A stretch of 64,000 nt of DNA from contig NZ_CP121662.1 of the NCBI RefSeq assembly GCF_029714285.1, forward strand, positions 620,001-684,000, given 5' to 3'. The stretch comes from Rhizobium sp. CB3090. Lineage in GTDB: Bacteria > Pseudomonadota > Alphaproteobacteria > Rhizobiales > Rhizobiaceae. Positions 45,030 through 57,310 of the stretch are shown piece by piece; positions within the stretch are counted from its first letter, which is position 1; each line of letters starts with the position of its first letter. The notes beneath the pieces are model-generated. The model had not been told where the DNA came from, did not search any database, and saw only the letters and a list, made by a program, of their open reading frames with translations. The translations under genes were made by a program, and so were the position numbers.

Positions 45030-47014
45030 TCATCGAGCTCGGACACTATGCGCTGGTGCTGGCGCTCGCGACCGCGATCATCGTCTCGATCATCCCGGTC
45101 ATCGGCGCACGGCGGGGAGAATTGTCGATGATGGACATCGCGCCGGTCGGCGCCGTCGTCATGTTCGCGCTGGTTGCCTTTTCCTTCGGCGTTTTGACCT
45201 ATGCCTATGTCGTCTCCGATTTTTCGGTACTGAACGTCTGGGAGAATTCCCATTCGCTGATGCCGCTGATCTTCAAGATTTCCGGCGTCTGGGGCAATCA
45301 CGAAGGATCGATGATGCTCTGGCTGCTAATCCTGGTGCTATTCAGCGCCCTAGTGGCGCTGTTCGGGCGCAATCTACCGGATACGTTGCGCGCCAACGTG
45401 CTCGCGGTGCAGTCCTGGATTTCGGCCGCCTTTCTGATCTTCATCCTTTTGACCTCCAATCCGTTTCTCCGTCTCAATCCGGCGCCTGCCGAAGGCAAGG
45501 ACCTCAATCCGGTGCTGCAGGATATCGGCCTGGCGATCCATCCGCCGCTGCTTTATCTCGGCTATGTCGGCTTCTCGGTCTGCTTTTCCTTCGCCGTCGC
45601 CGCTTTGCTCGAGGGCCGTATCGATGCCGCCTGGGCGCGCTGGGTTCGCCCCTGGACGCTGGCGGCCTGGACCTTTCTGACGCTCGGCATCGCCATGGGC
45701 TCTTACTGGGCCTATTACGAACTCGGCTGGGGCGGCTGGTGGTTCTGGGACCCGGTGGAGAACGCCTCCTTCATGCCGTGGCTTGCCGGCACGGCACTCC
45801 TGCATTCGGCGCTCGTCATGGAAAAGCGCGATGCTCTGAAGATCTGGACGGTGCTGCTGGCGATCCTGACCTTTTCGCTGTCGCTGATGGGCACCTTCCT
45901 GGTGCGCTCCGGCGTGCTGACTTCTGTGCATGCCTTTGCCAGCGATCCGACGCGTGGCGTCTTCATCCTGTGCATCCTGTTGTTCTTCATCGGCGGTGCC
46001 CTGACGCTGTTTGCCTTCCGCGCTCCGCGGCTTGCCGCCGGCGGCCTGTTCGCGCCGATCTCGCGTGAGGGATCGCTGGTGCTGAACAACCTCATCCTGA
46101 CGGTTGCCTGCGGCACGGTGCTGACGGGCACGCTTTATCCGCTGGCGCTGGAGACGCTGACCGGCGACAAGATTTCCGTCGGGCCGCCCTTCTTCAACAT
46201 GACATTCGGACTGCTGATGACGCCGATCCTGATTGCGGTTCCCTTCGGGCCGCTGCTTGCCTGGAAGCGCGGCGATCTGCTCGGCGTGCTGCAGCGGCTC
46301 TATGTCGCCGCCGGCCTTGCCCTGGTCGCAGGTCTGGTCCTGTTCTACATGCGCCATGGCGGACCGGTGCTTGCCGTCTTCGGCCTGGCCGCCGGCTTCT
46401 TCCTGCTCTTCGGCGCCGTCACCGATCTCTGGTATCGCACGGGGATCGGCAAGGTGGCAGGGAATGTCGCGTGGCGGCGTCTGACCGGTCTGCCGCGTTC
46501 GGCGTTCGGGACGGCGCTCGCCCATGCCGGGCTGGGCATCACCGTGCTCGGCATCGTCGCGGTCACGACATTCCAGTTGGAAAACATCACCGAGATGAAG
46601 CCGGGCGGCACGGCCGAGCTTGGCGGGTATACGCTGCGCTTCGACGGAATTCAGCCGGGTGTCGGCCCGAACTACACCGAGGATCGCGCCCAGTTTACAG
46701 TCAGCCGCGGCGGCGTCACTGTTGCCAATGTCTCCTCCGCCAAGCGGCTCTTCACCGCCGGCCGCACCGCCACGACCGAGGCCGGCATTCTGACGCTCGG
46801 CCTTAACCAGCTTTACGTCTCGCTCGGCGATCCCAGCAAGGATGGCGGCATTGTAGTGCGCATCTGGTGGAAGCCGTTCATCATCTGCATCTGGGGCGGC
46901 GCCATCGTCATGGCACTGGGCGGCTTCGTCTCGCTCAGCGACCGCCGCCTGCGCATCGGCGCGCCGAGCCGCAGGGCAACTCCGGTCCGTCCGGCAATGG
47001 AGGCGGCGGAGTGA
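45026..47014 (+). CDS. ccmF: CcmF (CycK), haem lyase core
   Basis: A 662-residue, roughly 15-helix protein, the core of the cytochrome c haem lyase. The WWD haem-handling motif is [20 protein letters not shown], with conserved flanking histidines ([22 protein letters not shown]). The C-terminal CcmF domain is present. Works with CcmE and CcmH. The stop at 47014 is followed by a palindromic repeat before ccmH. Confidence 0.95.
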   Translation: MIIELGHYALVLALATAIIVSIIPVIGARRGELSMMDIAPVGAVVMFALVAFSFGVLTYAYVVSDFSVLNVWENSHSLMPLIFKISGVWGNHEGSMMLWLLILVLFSALVALFGRNLPDTLRANVLAVQSWISAAFLIFILLTSNPFLRLNPAPAEGKDLNPVLQDIGLAIHPPLLYLGYVGFSVCFSFAVAALLEGRIDAAWARWVRPWTLAAWTFLTLGIAMGSYWAYYELGWGGWWFWDPVENASFMPWLAGTALLHSALVMEKRDALKIWTVLLAILTFSLSLMGTFLVRSGVLTSVHAFASDPTRGVFILCILLFFIGGALTLFAFRAPRLAAGGLFAPISREGSLVLNNLILTVACGTVLTGTLYPLALETLTGDKISVGPPFFNMTFGLLMTPILIAVPFGPLLAWKRGDLLGVLQRLYVAAGLALVAGLVLFYMRHGGPVLAVFGLAAGFFLLFGAVTDLWYRTGIGKVAGNVAWRRLTGLPRSAFGTALAHAGLGITVLGIVAVTTFQLENITEMKPGGTAELGGYTLRFDGIQPGVGPNYTEDRAQFTVSRGGVTVANVSSAKRLFTAGRTATTEAGILTLGLNQLYVSLGDPSKDGGIVVRIWWKPFIICIWGGAIVMALGGFVSLSDRRLRIGAPSRRATPVRPAMEAAE

Positions 47015-47032
47015 GCGGGTATAGCGACATCC

Positions 47033-47156
47033 CCTTCTCCCCTCGGGGAGAAGGTGCCCGAAGGGCGGATGAGGGGGGCTCTCCACACGGCAACAGCGTC
47101 TATAACGCCCCCTCAACCCGCGCTGCGCGCGACCTTCTCCCCGCCGGGGAGAAGGT
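47033..47156. repeat. RIME-like mosaic palindromic repeat inside the ccm operon
   Basis: CCTTCTCCCC (47033-47042)/GGGGAGAAGG (47045-47054), then GCCC/GGGC hairpin GCCCGAAGGGC (47056-47066), then ACCTTCTCCCC (47132-47142)/GGGGAGAAGGT (47146-47156). The two outer palindromes are near copies of each other. This is the layout of rhizobial intergenic mosaic elements. It lies between ccmF and ccmH in the direction of transcription, where it could affect mRNA stability or differential expression. Confidence 0.75.
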
Positions 47157-47166
47157 AAAAGCGCTT

Positions 47167-47616
47167 ATGCGCCTGCTCATCCTCTTCGTCCTCTTGCTAG
47201 CTCCGATCTCAGCCTTTGCTGTCAATCCCGATGAGGTGCTGCCCGACAAGGCCCTCGAATCAAGGGCGCGGACGATCTCGGCCGAATTGCGCTGCATGGT
47301 TTGCCAGAACCAGTCGATCGACGATTCCAATGCCGATCTTGCCCGCGATCTGCGCCTGCTGGTACGCAAGCGCCTCCTCAACGGCGATACCGATCAGCAG
47401 GTGCTCGATTATATCGTCTCACGCTACGGCGAGTTCGTGCTGCTGAAGCCACGCTTCGGCGAAAAGACGTTGTTGCTCTGGGGCGCGCCGGTTGCCCTCT
47501 TCGTCTTAGGGGGGCTCGCTCTCATCGTCTATGCCCGCCGCCGAGCCGGCAAGCCGACGGGCACGCGGCTGACGGCAGAGGAAGAAGCACGTCTGAACGA
47601 CCTCCTCGGCAAGTGA
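47167..47616 (+). CDS. ccmH: CcmH (CycL), apocytochrome thiol-reductase subunit
   Basis: A 149-residue CcmH/CycL protein: signal ([17 protein letters not shown]), the redox motif [16 protein letters not shown] with the two reactive Cys (CMVC), and a C-terminal anchor helix ([22 protein letters not shown]). It reduces apocytochrome disulphides for haem attachment with CcmF. ATG at 47167 begins the signal. Separated from ccmF by a repeat element. Confidence 0.94.
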   Translation: MRLLILFVLLLAPISAFAVNPDEVLPDKALESRARTISAELRCMVCQNQSIDDSNADLARDLRLLVRKRLLNGDTDQQVLDYIVSRYGEFVLLKPRFGEKTLLLWGAPVALFVLGGLALIVYARRRAGKPTGTRLTAEEEARLNDLLGK

Positions 47617-47792
47617 TGCCGTACGACGGGTTGCCTTTACCCTATCGAAAACATTCCGCTACATTACGAATTTTTCATGGGTCGGACAGTTCGCCGTAAG
47701 GTCGGAAGTCCTATATCTTTCCCATAATCCATCACCGCCGGTTCTATCGGCAAAAGAAAAAATCGGACGAGAGAAGAAAAGGTAACTCGCAT

Positions 47793-49346
47793 ATGTTCAG
47801 GAATATCAAGGACGCTTTGTCCCGTAGCACCGCTATGAAAGCTTCTGTCGTCGCCGGCCTCGCAGTCGCTGCTCTCGCCACCGGCGTTCCGGCTGAAATC
47901 AGCCGCTCCTATGCCGATGCCGTCAATGTCCAGGCTCCGCAGGTTCCGAGCTTCGCCAATGTCGTCGACGCCGTATCTCCGGCAGTCGTTTCCGTTCGCG
48001 TCGAATCCCGCATCAATCCAGTTGCTGAACAAGATGATTCCTTCGGCCTCGGCCGTGGCTTCGACGAACTGCCGGATGATCATCCGCTGAAGAAGTTCTT
48101 CAAGCAGTTCGAACAGCAGCAAGGCCATAATCAGCAACAGGGCCAGCAGAAAGGCCAGCCGGACAACAAGGGTCGCTTGCGCCCGGTTGCCCAGGGCTCC
48201 GGCTTCTTCATTTCCGAAGACGGTTACCTCGTCACCAACAATCACGTCGTTTCCGATGGTGCGGCCTTTGTCGTCGTCCTCAATGATGGCACCGAACTCG
48301 ATGCGAAGCTGATCGGCAAGGATCCGCGCACCGACCTCGCCGTGCTGAAGGTCGATGGCAAGGGTAAGAAGTTCACCTATGTCAATTGGGCGGATGACGA
48401 CAAGGTTCGCGTCGGCGACTGGGTCGTTGCCGTCGGCAACCCCTTTGGCCTTGGCGGTACGGTGACCGCCGGCATCGTCTCGGCTCGTGGCCGCGATATC
48501 GGCTCCGGTCCGTATGACGACTTCATTCAGGTCGATGCGGCCGTGAACCGTGGCAACTCGGGCGGCCCGACCTTCAACCTCAACGGCCAGGTTGTCGGCA
48601 TCAACACCGCCATCTTCTCGCCGTCGGGCGGCAGCGTCGGCATCGCCTTCGCAATACCCGCCAACACCGCCAAGAACGTCGTCGCCGATCTGATCAAGAC
48701 AGGTACCGTGTCGCGCGGTTGGCTAGGCGTGCAGATCCAGCCGGTAACCAAGGATATTGCCGAATCCCTCGGTCTGTCCGAACCGAGCGGTGCGCTTGTC
48801 GTATCCCCGCAGGACGGCTCTCCGGGCCAGAAGGCAGGCATCAAGAACGGCGACGTCGTAACCGCCGTCAATGGCGATCCGGTCAAAGACCCACGCGATC
48901 TCGCCCGCCGTATCGGCGCAATGCAGCCGGGTTCCAAGGTCGATATCTCGCTGTGGCGTAACGGCAAGGCTCAGTCAGTCACCGTCGAACTCGGCACGCT
49001 GCCGGCCGACCAGAACCAGGCTTCGAGCGACGACAACTCGCAGCCGTCTCAGCCGCAGCAGCCGTCCTCGGAAAAGGCACTTGCCGATCTTGGCCTCACT
49101 GTCGGTCCGTCCGATGATGGCAAGGGTGTCGCGATCACGGCCGTCGATCCGGACTCTGACGCCGCTGACAAGGGCGTGAAGGAAGGCGAGAAGATCACCT
49201 CGGTCAACAACCAGCAGGTCTCCAACGCCGGTGACATCGCCAAGGTTATCGACCAGGCGAAGAAGGACGGCCGCACCCGCGCGCTGTTCCAGATCCAGTC
49301 CAATGACGGCAGCCGCTTCGTCGCACTGCCGATCACTGCAGGCTGA
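47793..49346 (+). CDS. degP: DegP/HtrA-type periplasmic serine protease
   Basis: A 517-residue Do-family protease. Signal-like N-terminus (SVVAGLAVAALATGVPAEI), a Gln-rich loop (EQQQGHNQQQGQQKGQ) near residues 108-123, and a trypsin domain with His151 (NNHVV), Asp181 (DPRTDLAVLK) and Ser256 (GNSGGPTF). Two PDZ domains follow (GWLGVQIQPVTKDIAESLGL and AVDPDSDAADKGVKEGEKI). It degrades or refolds damaged envelope proteins. A hairpin terminator follows near 49372. Confidence 0.95.
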   Translation: MFRNIKDALSRSTAMKASVVAGLAVAALATGVPAEISRSYADAVNVQAPQVPSFANVVDAVSPAVVSVRVESRINPVAEQDDSFGLGRGFDELPDDHPLKKFFKQFEQQQGHNQQQGQQKGQPDNKGRLRPVAQGSGFFISEDGYLVTNNHVVSDGAAFVVVLNDGTELDAKLIGKDPRTDLAVLKVDGKGKKFTYVNWADDDKVRVGDWVVAVGNPFGLGGTVTAGIVSARGRDIGSGPYDDFIQVDAAVNRGNSGGPTFNLNGQVVGINTAIFSPSGGSVGIAFAIPANTAKNVVADLIKTGTVSRGWLGVQIQPVTKDIAESLGLSEPSGALVVSPQDGSPGQKAGIKNGDVVTAVNGDPVKDPRDLARRIGAMQPGSKVDISLWRNGKAQSVTVELGTLPADQNQASSDDNSQPSQPQQPSSEKALADLGLTVGPSDDGKGVAITAVDPDSDAADKGVKEGEKITSVNNQQVSNAGDIAKVIDQAKKDGRTRALFQIQSNDGSRFVALPITAG

Positions 49347-49371
49347 TTTTTCGGCCAATTGAGTGCATTGG

Positions 49372-49404
49372 GAGCCGCGCAGGCCACGGCTTGCGCGGCT
49401 TCAT
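49372..49404 (+). terminator. Terminator hairpin after degP
   Basis: AGCCGCGCA (49373-49381) pairs with TGCGCGGCT (49392-49400), loop of ten bases, followed by TCATTGTTT. Perfect nine-pair stem, weak T-run. Confidence 0.6.
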
Positions 49405-49414
49405 TGTTTCCAGG

Positions 49415-49460
49415 GCATGGCCCAAAAGATGTGCGACGATTTTTTCGTGCAGGACCATGG
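49415..49460. repeat. Degenerate copy of a rhizobial palindromic repeat
   Basis: GCATGGCCCAAAAGATGTGCGACG resembles the first part of the element at 1279 (GCATGTCGCGCAAAAG-TGTGCGACGG), followed by a poorly matching closing half (AGGACCATGG). Likely a decayed relative, resting on my alignment by eye. Confidence 0.4.
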
Positions 49461-49575
49461 CTTATCGACGAATTGCTTTCAAGGCAGGTAGAAGATGACA
49501 ACCACTGGCCAACATGCTGTGAACTCCTCCGATTCCGGTTGTGCTGAGGCATTATCGACGGGTAATGTCGCCCAC

Positions 49576-50253
49576 ATGAAGATTTTGATCATCGAAGACG
49601 ATCTCGAGGCTGCCGCCTATCTCACCAAGGCGTTTCGCGAGGCCGGTATTGTCGCGGACCATGCGAGCGACGGTGAGAGCGGCCTCTTCATGGCTACCGA
49701 GAATGTCTACGATGTCGCCATCATCGATCGCATGCTGCCGCGCCGTGATGGTCTTTCCGTCATCAGCGAGCTGCGTCGCAAGGGCGTGCATACGCCGGTT
49801 CTCATTCTCTCAGCTCTCGGCCAGGTCGACGACCGCGTCACCGGCCTGCGTGCCGGCGGCGACGACTATCTGCCGAAGCCCTACGCGTTCAGCGAATTGC
49901 TCGCCCGCGTCGAAGTTCTCGGCCGCCGCAAGGGCACGCCCGAACAGGATGTGCTCTATCGTGTCGGCGATCTGGAGCTCGACCGGCTGTCGCATGAGGT
50001 TCGCCGCGGCGGCAAGGAGATCCTTCTGCAACCGCGAGAGTTCCGCCTGCTCGAATATCTGATGAAGAATGCCGGCCAGGTGGTGACGCGCACCATGCTT
50101 CTCGAAAACGTCTGGGATTACCATTTCGATCCTCAGACGAACGTGATCGACGTGCACGTCTCGCGCCTGCGTTCGAAGATCGAAAAAGACTTCAGCCAGC
50201 CGCTGTTGAAGACGATCCGCGGCGCCGGCTACATGATCAAGGACGAGGGATGA
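49576..50253 (+). CDS. OmpR-family response regulator
   Basis: A 225-residue regulator: receiver domain with Asp51 (AIIDRMLPRRDG) and KPYAF, then a winged-helix domain ending DVHVSRLRSKIEKDFSQPLLKTIRGAGYMI. Followed in the same operon by its kinase, and preceded by degP, the order seen next to glnE in other rhizobia. The signal it senses is unknown; envelope stress is suggested by the neighbour. The frame opens at 49495 with its own ribosome site, giving a 27-residue N-terminal extension; ATG at 49576 matches related proteins. Confidence 0.88.
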   Translation: MKILIIEDDLEAAAYLTKAFREAGIVADHASDGESGLFMATENVYDVAIIDRMLPRRDGLSVISELRRKGVHTPVLILSALGQVDDRVTGLRAGGDDYLPKPYAFSELLARVEVLGRRKGTPEQDVLYRVGDLELDRLSHEVRRGGKEILLQPREFRLLEYLMKNAGQVVTRTMLLENVWDYHFDPQTNVIDVHVSRLRSKIEKDFSQPLLKTIRGAGYMIKDEG

Positions 50254-51665
50254 GCCGCTTTCGCGTTCTCTTCAAGTCTACTGCAGTTCGTCTGTCCGCC
50301 CTTTACATCCTCCTCTTTGCGCTCTGCGCCGCCACGCTCGTCTTCTACGTAACGGCCATGTCGGAGCGGTTGCTGACCGAGCAGATCCGCGATGCCGTGC
50401 AGCAGGAGGTTAATCAGGTCAAGCGAGCTTATGATGTCGGCGGCCTGAACCTGCTGCTGCGCACGATGGAACGCCGCGCCCGCCAGCCGGGCGCCAATCT
50501 TTATGTCATTGCCAGTCCCTCCGGCGATATTCTCGCCGGCAACGTCGCGTCGGTACAACCCGGCGTCCTCGGCGAAGCCGGTTGGACGGAATTGCCCTTC
50601 ATCTATGAACGCTACACCGACACCGGCACCGATCCCGAACGACGGCATCTGGCGATCGCCAATATCTTTCTTCTCGACAACGGCCTACGCATCCTGATCG
50701 GCCGCGACCTTGGCGAGCCGGAGCGATTCCGGGTGCTCGTGCGGCAGGCCTTGATGCTGGCGCTGGCGATCATGGGCCTCGGCGCGCTCGTCATCTGGTT
50801 CGGCATCGGCCGTAATGCGCTGAAGCGCATCGATCGCATGACCGACGCCAGCCGCAAGATCATGGCCGGCGATCTCTCGCAGCGGCTGCCGGTGGGCGGC
50901 TCCGGCGATGAATTCGACCGCATGTCGGCATCGCTGAACTCCATGCTGGAGCGTATCGAGAAACTGAACGAAGGCTTACGGCAGGTCTCCGACAACATCG
51001 CCCATGATTTGAAGACGCCGCTGACGCGGCTGCGCAACAAGGCGGCGGATGCGCTCGACAATGCCGGCAGCGAAGGGCGCCGTGTTGCGCTGGAAGGCAT
51101 CATCGGCGAGTCCGACCAATTGATCCGCACATTCAATGCGCTGCTGATGATCTCCCGCGTCGAAGCCGGTTCCGTCGCCGCCGAGATGACCGGCGTCGAC
51201 CTCTCCTCCATCGTTGCGGACACGGCCGAGCTTTATGAGCCGCTGGCCGAGGAGGCGGGGCTGACGCTGACGACCGATATCGAGTCCGATGTCGAGGTGC
51301 AGGGCAATCGTGAGCTGATCGGCCAAGCGATTTTCAACCTGATCGACAATGCCGTCAAATATGCCTCGGGTTGCCCCGGCAAACAGGCGATCGTGTTGAA
51401 ACTCTCGCGGACGCCCGATGCCGTGAACCTCGCCGTCGCGGACCACGGTCCGGGCATTCCTGCCCACCAGCGGACGGAAGTGGTCAAACGCTTCATTCGC
51501 CTGGATGAAAGCCGCTCGAAGCCTGGCACCGGCCTCGGTCTTGCCCTGGTGGAAGCCGTTATGGAGCTACATGGCGGCCGGCTGGAACTTTCCGATACCG
51601 ACCCGGCCAGCCCTGACGCACGTGGCCTGACGGTAACCATGATCTTCCCCACGCAGGAACAATAG
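50250..51665 (+). CDS. Membrane sensor histidine kinase
   Basis: A 471-residue kinase: helix 1 (ALYILLFALCAATLVFYVT), an extracytoplasmic domain of about 120 residues, helix 2 (LALAIMGLGALVIWFGIG), HAMP domain (NALKRIDRMTDASRKIMAGDLSQRL), HisKA with His252 in NIAHDLKTPLTRLRNKA, and HATPase with NLIDNAVKYASG, ADHGPGIPA and GTGLGLALVEAV. Its start overlaps the regulator stop (ATGA). No obvious sensor motif in the periplasmic loop. Confidence 0.9.
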   Translation: MSRFRVLFKSTAVRLSALYILLFALCAATLVFYVTAMSERLLTEQIRDAVQQEVNQVKRAYDVGGLNLLLRTMERRARQPGANLYVIASPSGDILAGNVASVQPGVLGEAGWTELPFIYERYTDTGTDPERRHLAIANIFLLDNGLRILIGRDLGEPERFRVLVRQALMLALAIMGLGALVIWFGIGRNALKRIDRMTDASRKIMAGDLSQRLPVGGSGDEFDRMSASLNSMLERIEKLNEGLRQVSDNIAHDLKTPLTRLRNKAADALDNAGSEGRRVALEGIIGESDQLIRTFNALLMISRVEAGSVAAEMTGVDLSSIVADTAELYEPLAEEAGLTLTTDIESDVEVQGNRELIGQAIFNLIDNAVKYASGCPGKQAIVLKLSRTPDAVNLAVADHGPGIPAHQRTEVVKRFIRLDESRSKPGTGLGLALVEAVMELHGGRLELSDTDPASPDARGLTVTMIFPTQEQ

Positions 51666-51694
51666 ATTAATCCTGCCCTACCGGATTGCTTCAT

Positions 51695-51734
51695 GCATGA
51701 TCTCGATATCGGTTTCCGATCTTAGAGATCATGT
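51695..51734. repeat. Rhizobial palindromic repeat upstream of glnE
   Basis: CATGATCTC (51696-51704) pairs with GAGATCATG (51725-51733) with an inner GATATCGG...CCGATCTT-like stem (51704-51723). Resembles repeats often seen between genes in rhizobia. Function unknown. Confidence 0.6.
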
Positions 51735-51803
51735 AGGTTCAAGATGTTACTGCGTGCCTTGCACGTCCGATAGGACTGACGGGCGCTGTAGGAGGAGAGC
51801 TGC

Positions 51804-54764
51804 ATGACGACGACGGAAAGCGACTTTCTGCAGGATGTTCCGCCCGGGCGGCTCCGCCCGCTCAATCAGACGGAGCTGAAGGCGACGCTTGCCGACCTCA
51901 AGGATATCGCCGCATCGGAACCGGCAATTGCCGCTCTTCTCAATAGCGACGGTCCCCTGCGCGACTTTATTGTCGCCGCGCTGACACTCTCGCCCTATCT
52001 CCGCGAAACGGCCAATCTCGACCCGGCGCTCCTAGTCGCAGCCATCAGCAAACCGCTGTCGCCGCAGATTGAGGTTCTGGTGGCCGAGGCCCGCCGTGCC
52101 TGGTTGCCGGCGCAGGACGGCGCGGCCCCGCCTGCGGAATCCGAGGTCATGAGCCGCCTGCGCATTGCCAAACGTCGCGCATCATTCCTGATCGCGCTTG
52201 CCGATCTCGCCCGCATTTTCGACGGAAGAAGGACCACGCGCTGGCTGAGCGCCCTTGCCGAAGCCTCGATTTCGGCAGCGATCGATCATCTGCTTTTATC
52301 ATCGCACGAGGCCGGCAAGATTGTCGTCCGCGACCCTTGCACACCGAGCAGCGGCTCCGGCCTCATCGTGCTGGGTATGGGCAAGCTCGGCGCCGAGGAG
52401 CTGAATTATTCCTCTGACATCGACCTGGTCGTTTTCTTCGATGAAATGGCAGGCATCGTTCCCAATCCCGAGGATGCGATGGACATTTTCCCGCGGCTGA
52501 TGCGCCGTCTGGTACGCATCCTGCAGGAGCGCACGGCCGACGGTTACGTCTTTCGCACCGATCTCCGCCTGCGTCCCGACCCGGGGTCCACGCCGCTTGC
52601 CATCCCCGTCGATGCGGCGATGATCTATTACGAGGGCAGGGGGCAGAATTGGGAGCGTGCCGCCTTCATCAAGGCGCGCGCCGTCGGCGGGGACATCGCC
52701 GCAGGCCAAGCCTTCATCCGCGACCTCGTGCCCTTCGTTTTTCGCAAATATCTCGATTACGCGGCGATAGCGGACATCCATTCGATCAAACGGCAGATCC
52801 ACGCGCACAAGGGTCATGGTGCGATTGCTGTGAAGGGCCACAACGTCAAGCTTGGCCGCGGCGGCATCCGCGAGATTGAATTCTTCGTGCAGACACAGCA
52901 GTTGATCGCCGGCGGCCGCATGCCGGCGCTGCGCGGCCGCGCCACTGAGGGAACGTTGGCGGAGCTGACGAAAGCGAAATGGATAGACGCGGAAACGCGC
53001 GATGAACTGACGGAGGCCTATTGGTTTCTGCGCGATGTCGAACATCGCATCCAGATGGTGCGTGACGAACAGACGCATCTGCTTCCTGAAACGGACGCCG
53101 AGCTGAAGCGCATCGCCTTCATGATGGGCTTTTCCGATCTATCCAGCTTTTCCGAGGCCCTGGTTGCCACGCTGAAGACAGTGGAGCGGCGCTATGCCCG
53201 TCTGTTCGAGCAGGAGACCAAGCTTTCGACCGGGACTGGCAACCTCGTGTTCACCGGTCAGGGCGACGATCCCGATACGCTGAAGACATTGCACCGCCTC
53301 GGCTTCGAGCGTCCTTCCGATATCTCTCATGTTATCCGTACATGGCACTACGGCCGCTATCGCGCCACGCAATCGGTCGAGGCGCGCGAGCGATTGACCG
53401 AATTGACGCCGGAATTGCTGCGCGTGTTCGGCGAGAGCAAGCGGGCCGACGAAGCGCTGCTTCGCTTCGACAGTTTCATCTCGGGCCTACCGGCGGGCAT
53501 CCAGCTTTTCTCGCTGCTGAGCACAAATCCCGCACTGCTCTCGCTCATCGTCAACATCATGTCATCGGCGCCGCGGCTTGCGGAAATCATCGCCGCCAAG
53601 CCGCATGTCTTCGACGGCATGTTGGACCCGGGCCTGATGGCGGAGCTGCCGACACGCGATTACTTGGCCGAACGGATCAACAGTTTTCTGGCATCGGCGG
53701 GGCATTACGAGGAGGTGCTGGACCGGCTGCGCATCTTCGCCTCGGAACAGCGCTTTCTGATCGGCATTCGTCTGCTGACGGGCGCCATCGCCGGCGCCAT
53801 GGCTGCCCGTGCCTTCACCCATCTTGCCGATCTGATCGTCGAGGCAGCCTTGAAGGCGGTGATGAAGGAGATCCAGGCCGCCCACGGCGGTTATCCTGGC
53901 GGCCGCGTGGCCGTCGTCGGGATGGGCAAACTCGGCAGCTTCGAGCTTACCGCAGGTTCGGACATCGATATCATCCTGCTGTACGACTATGACGACGACG
54001 CCGGCGAATCCACGGGGCCGAAGCCGCTCGACGCGACGCGCTATTTTACCCGCATCACCCAGCGGTTGATGGCGGCGCTCTCCGCGCCGACGGCAGAAGG
54101 CGTGCTATACGAAGTCGACATGCGCCTGCGCCCGTCCGGCAATAAGGGTCCGGTCGCAACACGCATCAACTCCTTCGAAAAATATCAGCGCGGCGAGGCC
54201 TGGACCTGGGAGCATATGGCACTGTCCCGCGCGCGCCTGATCTGCGGCGATGAGGACCTCGTGTTGAATGCGGAGCGGATCATCGGCGAGGTACTCTCGG
54301 CAAAGCGTGATGTTCCCAAGGTTGCCAAGGATGTCGCGGAAATGCGAGGGTTGATCGAAGAGGAAAAGCCGCCCGTCAGCATTTGGCACCTGAAGCTCAT
54401 CCCCGGCGGCCTGATCGATATCGAATTCATCGCGCAATATCTGCGGCTGATCGCGCCCTCCCGCGGTGTCGGGATCGACGCGAATGGTCTGAGCACCGGC
54501 GAGGCGCTGAAACTGCTCGGCGGCAGCCTGTTGGATCGCAACGATCTCGACCTCTGCCTGGAGGCGCTGCATCTCTATACCGAATTGTCGCAATTGATCC
54601 GGCTTTGTGTCGACGGGCCGTTCGATCCGGACAAGGCCCCTTCGGGACTGATCGAACTGGTTTGCCGCGCCGGCGATTGCCCCGACATCAAGACGCTGGA
54701 AGCGGAACTGAAGCGACTTTCGAAAGCGGTGCGGAAAATCTTCCAGTCGGTCGTGAGAGCGTAG
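51804..54764 (+). CDS. glnE: GlnE, glutamine synthetase adenylyltransferase/deadenylyltransferase
   Basis: A 986-residue bifunctional enzyme that adds and removes AMP on glutamine synthetase to tune nitrogen assimilation in response to PII. The N-terminal nucleotidyltransferase domain (removing AMP) has GMGKLGAEELNYSSDIDLVVFFD about residues 187-209; the C-terminal one (adding AMP) has GMGKLGSFELTAGSDIDIILLYD near 710-732. Both contain the SDIDL/I metal-binding pair. Length matches the family (about 950-1000). ATG at 51804 follows AGGAGGAG. Confidence 0.96.
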   Translation: MTTTESDFLQDVPPGRLRPLNQTELKATLADLKDIAASEPAIAALLNSDGPLRDFIVAALTLSPYLRETANLDPALLVAAISKPLSPQIEVLVAEARRAWLPAQDGAAPPAESEVMSRLRIAKRRASFLIALADLARIFDGRRTTRWLSALAEASISAAIDHLLLSSHEAGKIVVRDPCTPSSGSGLIVLGMGKLGAEELNYSSDIDLVVFFDEMAGIVPNPEDAMDIFPRLMRRLVRILQERTADGYVFRTDLRLRPDPGSTPLAIPVDAAMIYYEGRGQNWERAAFIKARAVGGDIAAGQAFIRDLVPFVFRKYLDYAAIADIHSIKRQIHAHKGHGAIAVKGHNVKLGRGGIREIEFFVQTQQLIAGGRMPALRGRATEGTLAELTKAKWIDAETRDELTEAYWFLRDVEHRIQMVRDEQTHLLPETDAELKRIAFMMGFSDLSSFSEALVATLKTVERRYARLFEQETKLSTGTGNLVFTGQGDDPDTLKTLHRLGFERPSDISHVIRTWHYGRYRATQSVEARERLTELTPELLRVFGESKRADEALLRFDSFISGLPAGIQLFSLLSTNPALLSLIVNIMSSAPRLAEIIAAKPHVFDGMLDPGLMAELPTRDYLAERINSFLASAGHYEEVLDRLRIFASEQRFLIGIRLLTGAIAGAMAARAFTHLADLIVEAALKAVMKEIQAAHGGYPGGRVAVVGMGKLGSFELTAGSDIDIILLYDYDDDAGESTGPKPLDATRYFTRITQRLMAALSAPTAEGVLYEVDMRLRPSGNKGPVATRINSFEKYQRGEAWTWEHMALSRARLICGDEDLVLNAERIIGEVLSAKRDVPKVAKDVAEMRGLIEEEKPPVSIWHLKLIPGGLIDIEFIAQYLRLIAPSRGVGIDANGLSTGEALKLLGGSLLDRNDLDLCLEALHLYTELSQLIRLCVDGPFDPDKAPSGLIELVCRAGDCPDIKTLEAELKRLSKAVRKIFQSVVRA

Positions 54765-54765
54765 C

Positions 54766-57081
<2,316 letters not shown>

Positions 57082-57262
57082 CGCTCTAGCCTTGTCCCTC
57101 GTGTGATTCGCAACGCCGCTCGCCCGAATCTGCCTTAATGAATCACTCGTGATTCGCCTTGTCCAGAGGGTTAGGTAAAACTTTCTTAACCATCTGCGAT
57201 TTCGTGCTTTTTATGCTCGCAATGGTAAGGCGCAGGTATCTGGAGACTCGTTCCGGCTGAAA

Positions 57263-57287
57263 AAGGCGGGCCCAAATCACCCGCCTT
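57263..57287 (-). terminator. Rho-independent terminator of pepN
   Basis: AAGGCGGG (57263-57270) pairs with CCCGCCTT (57280-57287), nine-base loop, followed on the minus strand by TTTTT. 23 bases beyond the pepN stop. Clear intrinsic terminator. Confidence 0.9.
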
Positions 57288-57310
57288 GATCTTAGATAGA
57301 CAAGTAAAAA

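Noticed and set aside
45374..47116. 580-codon open frame antisense to ccmF
   Set aside because: The plus strand has a clear CcmF with WWD motif; the antisense frame is Arg/Gln/Gly/Asp rich, lacks any recognisable motif and arises from codon bias in GC-rich DNA.
49495..49575. 27-residue N-terminal extension of the response regulator
   Set aside because: Receiver domains of this type start at MKILIIEDD; the upstream codons are not typical of the genome, although they have a decent ribosome site.
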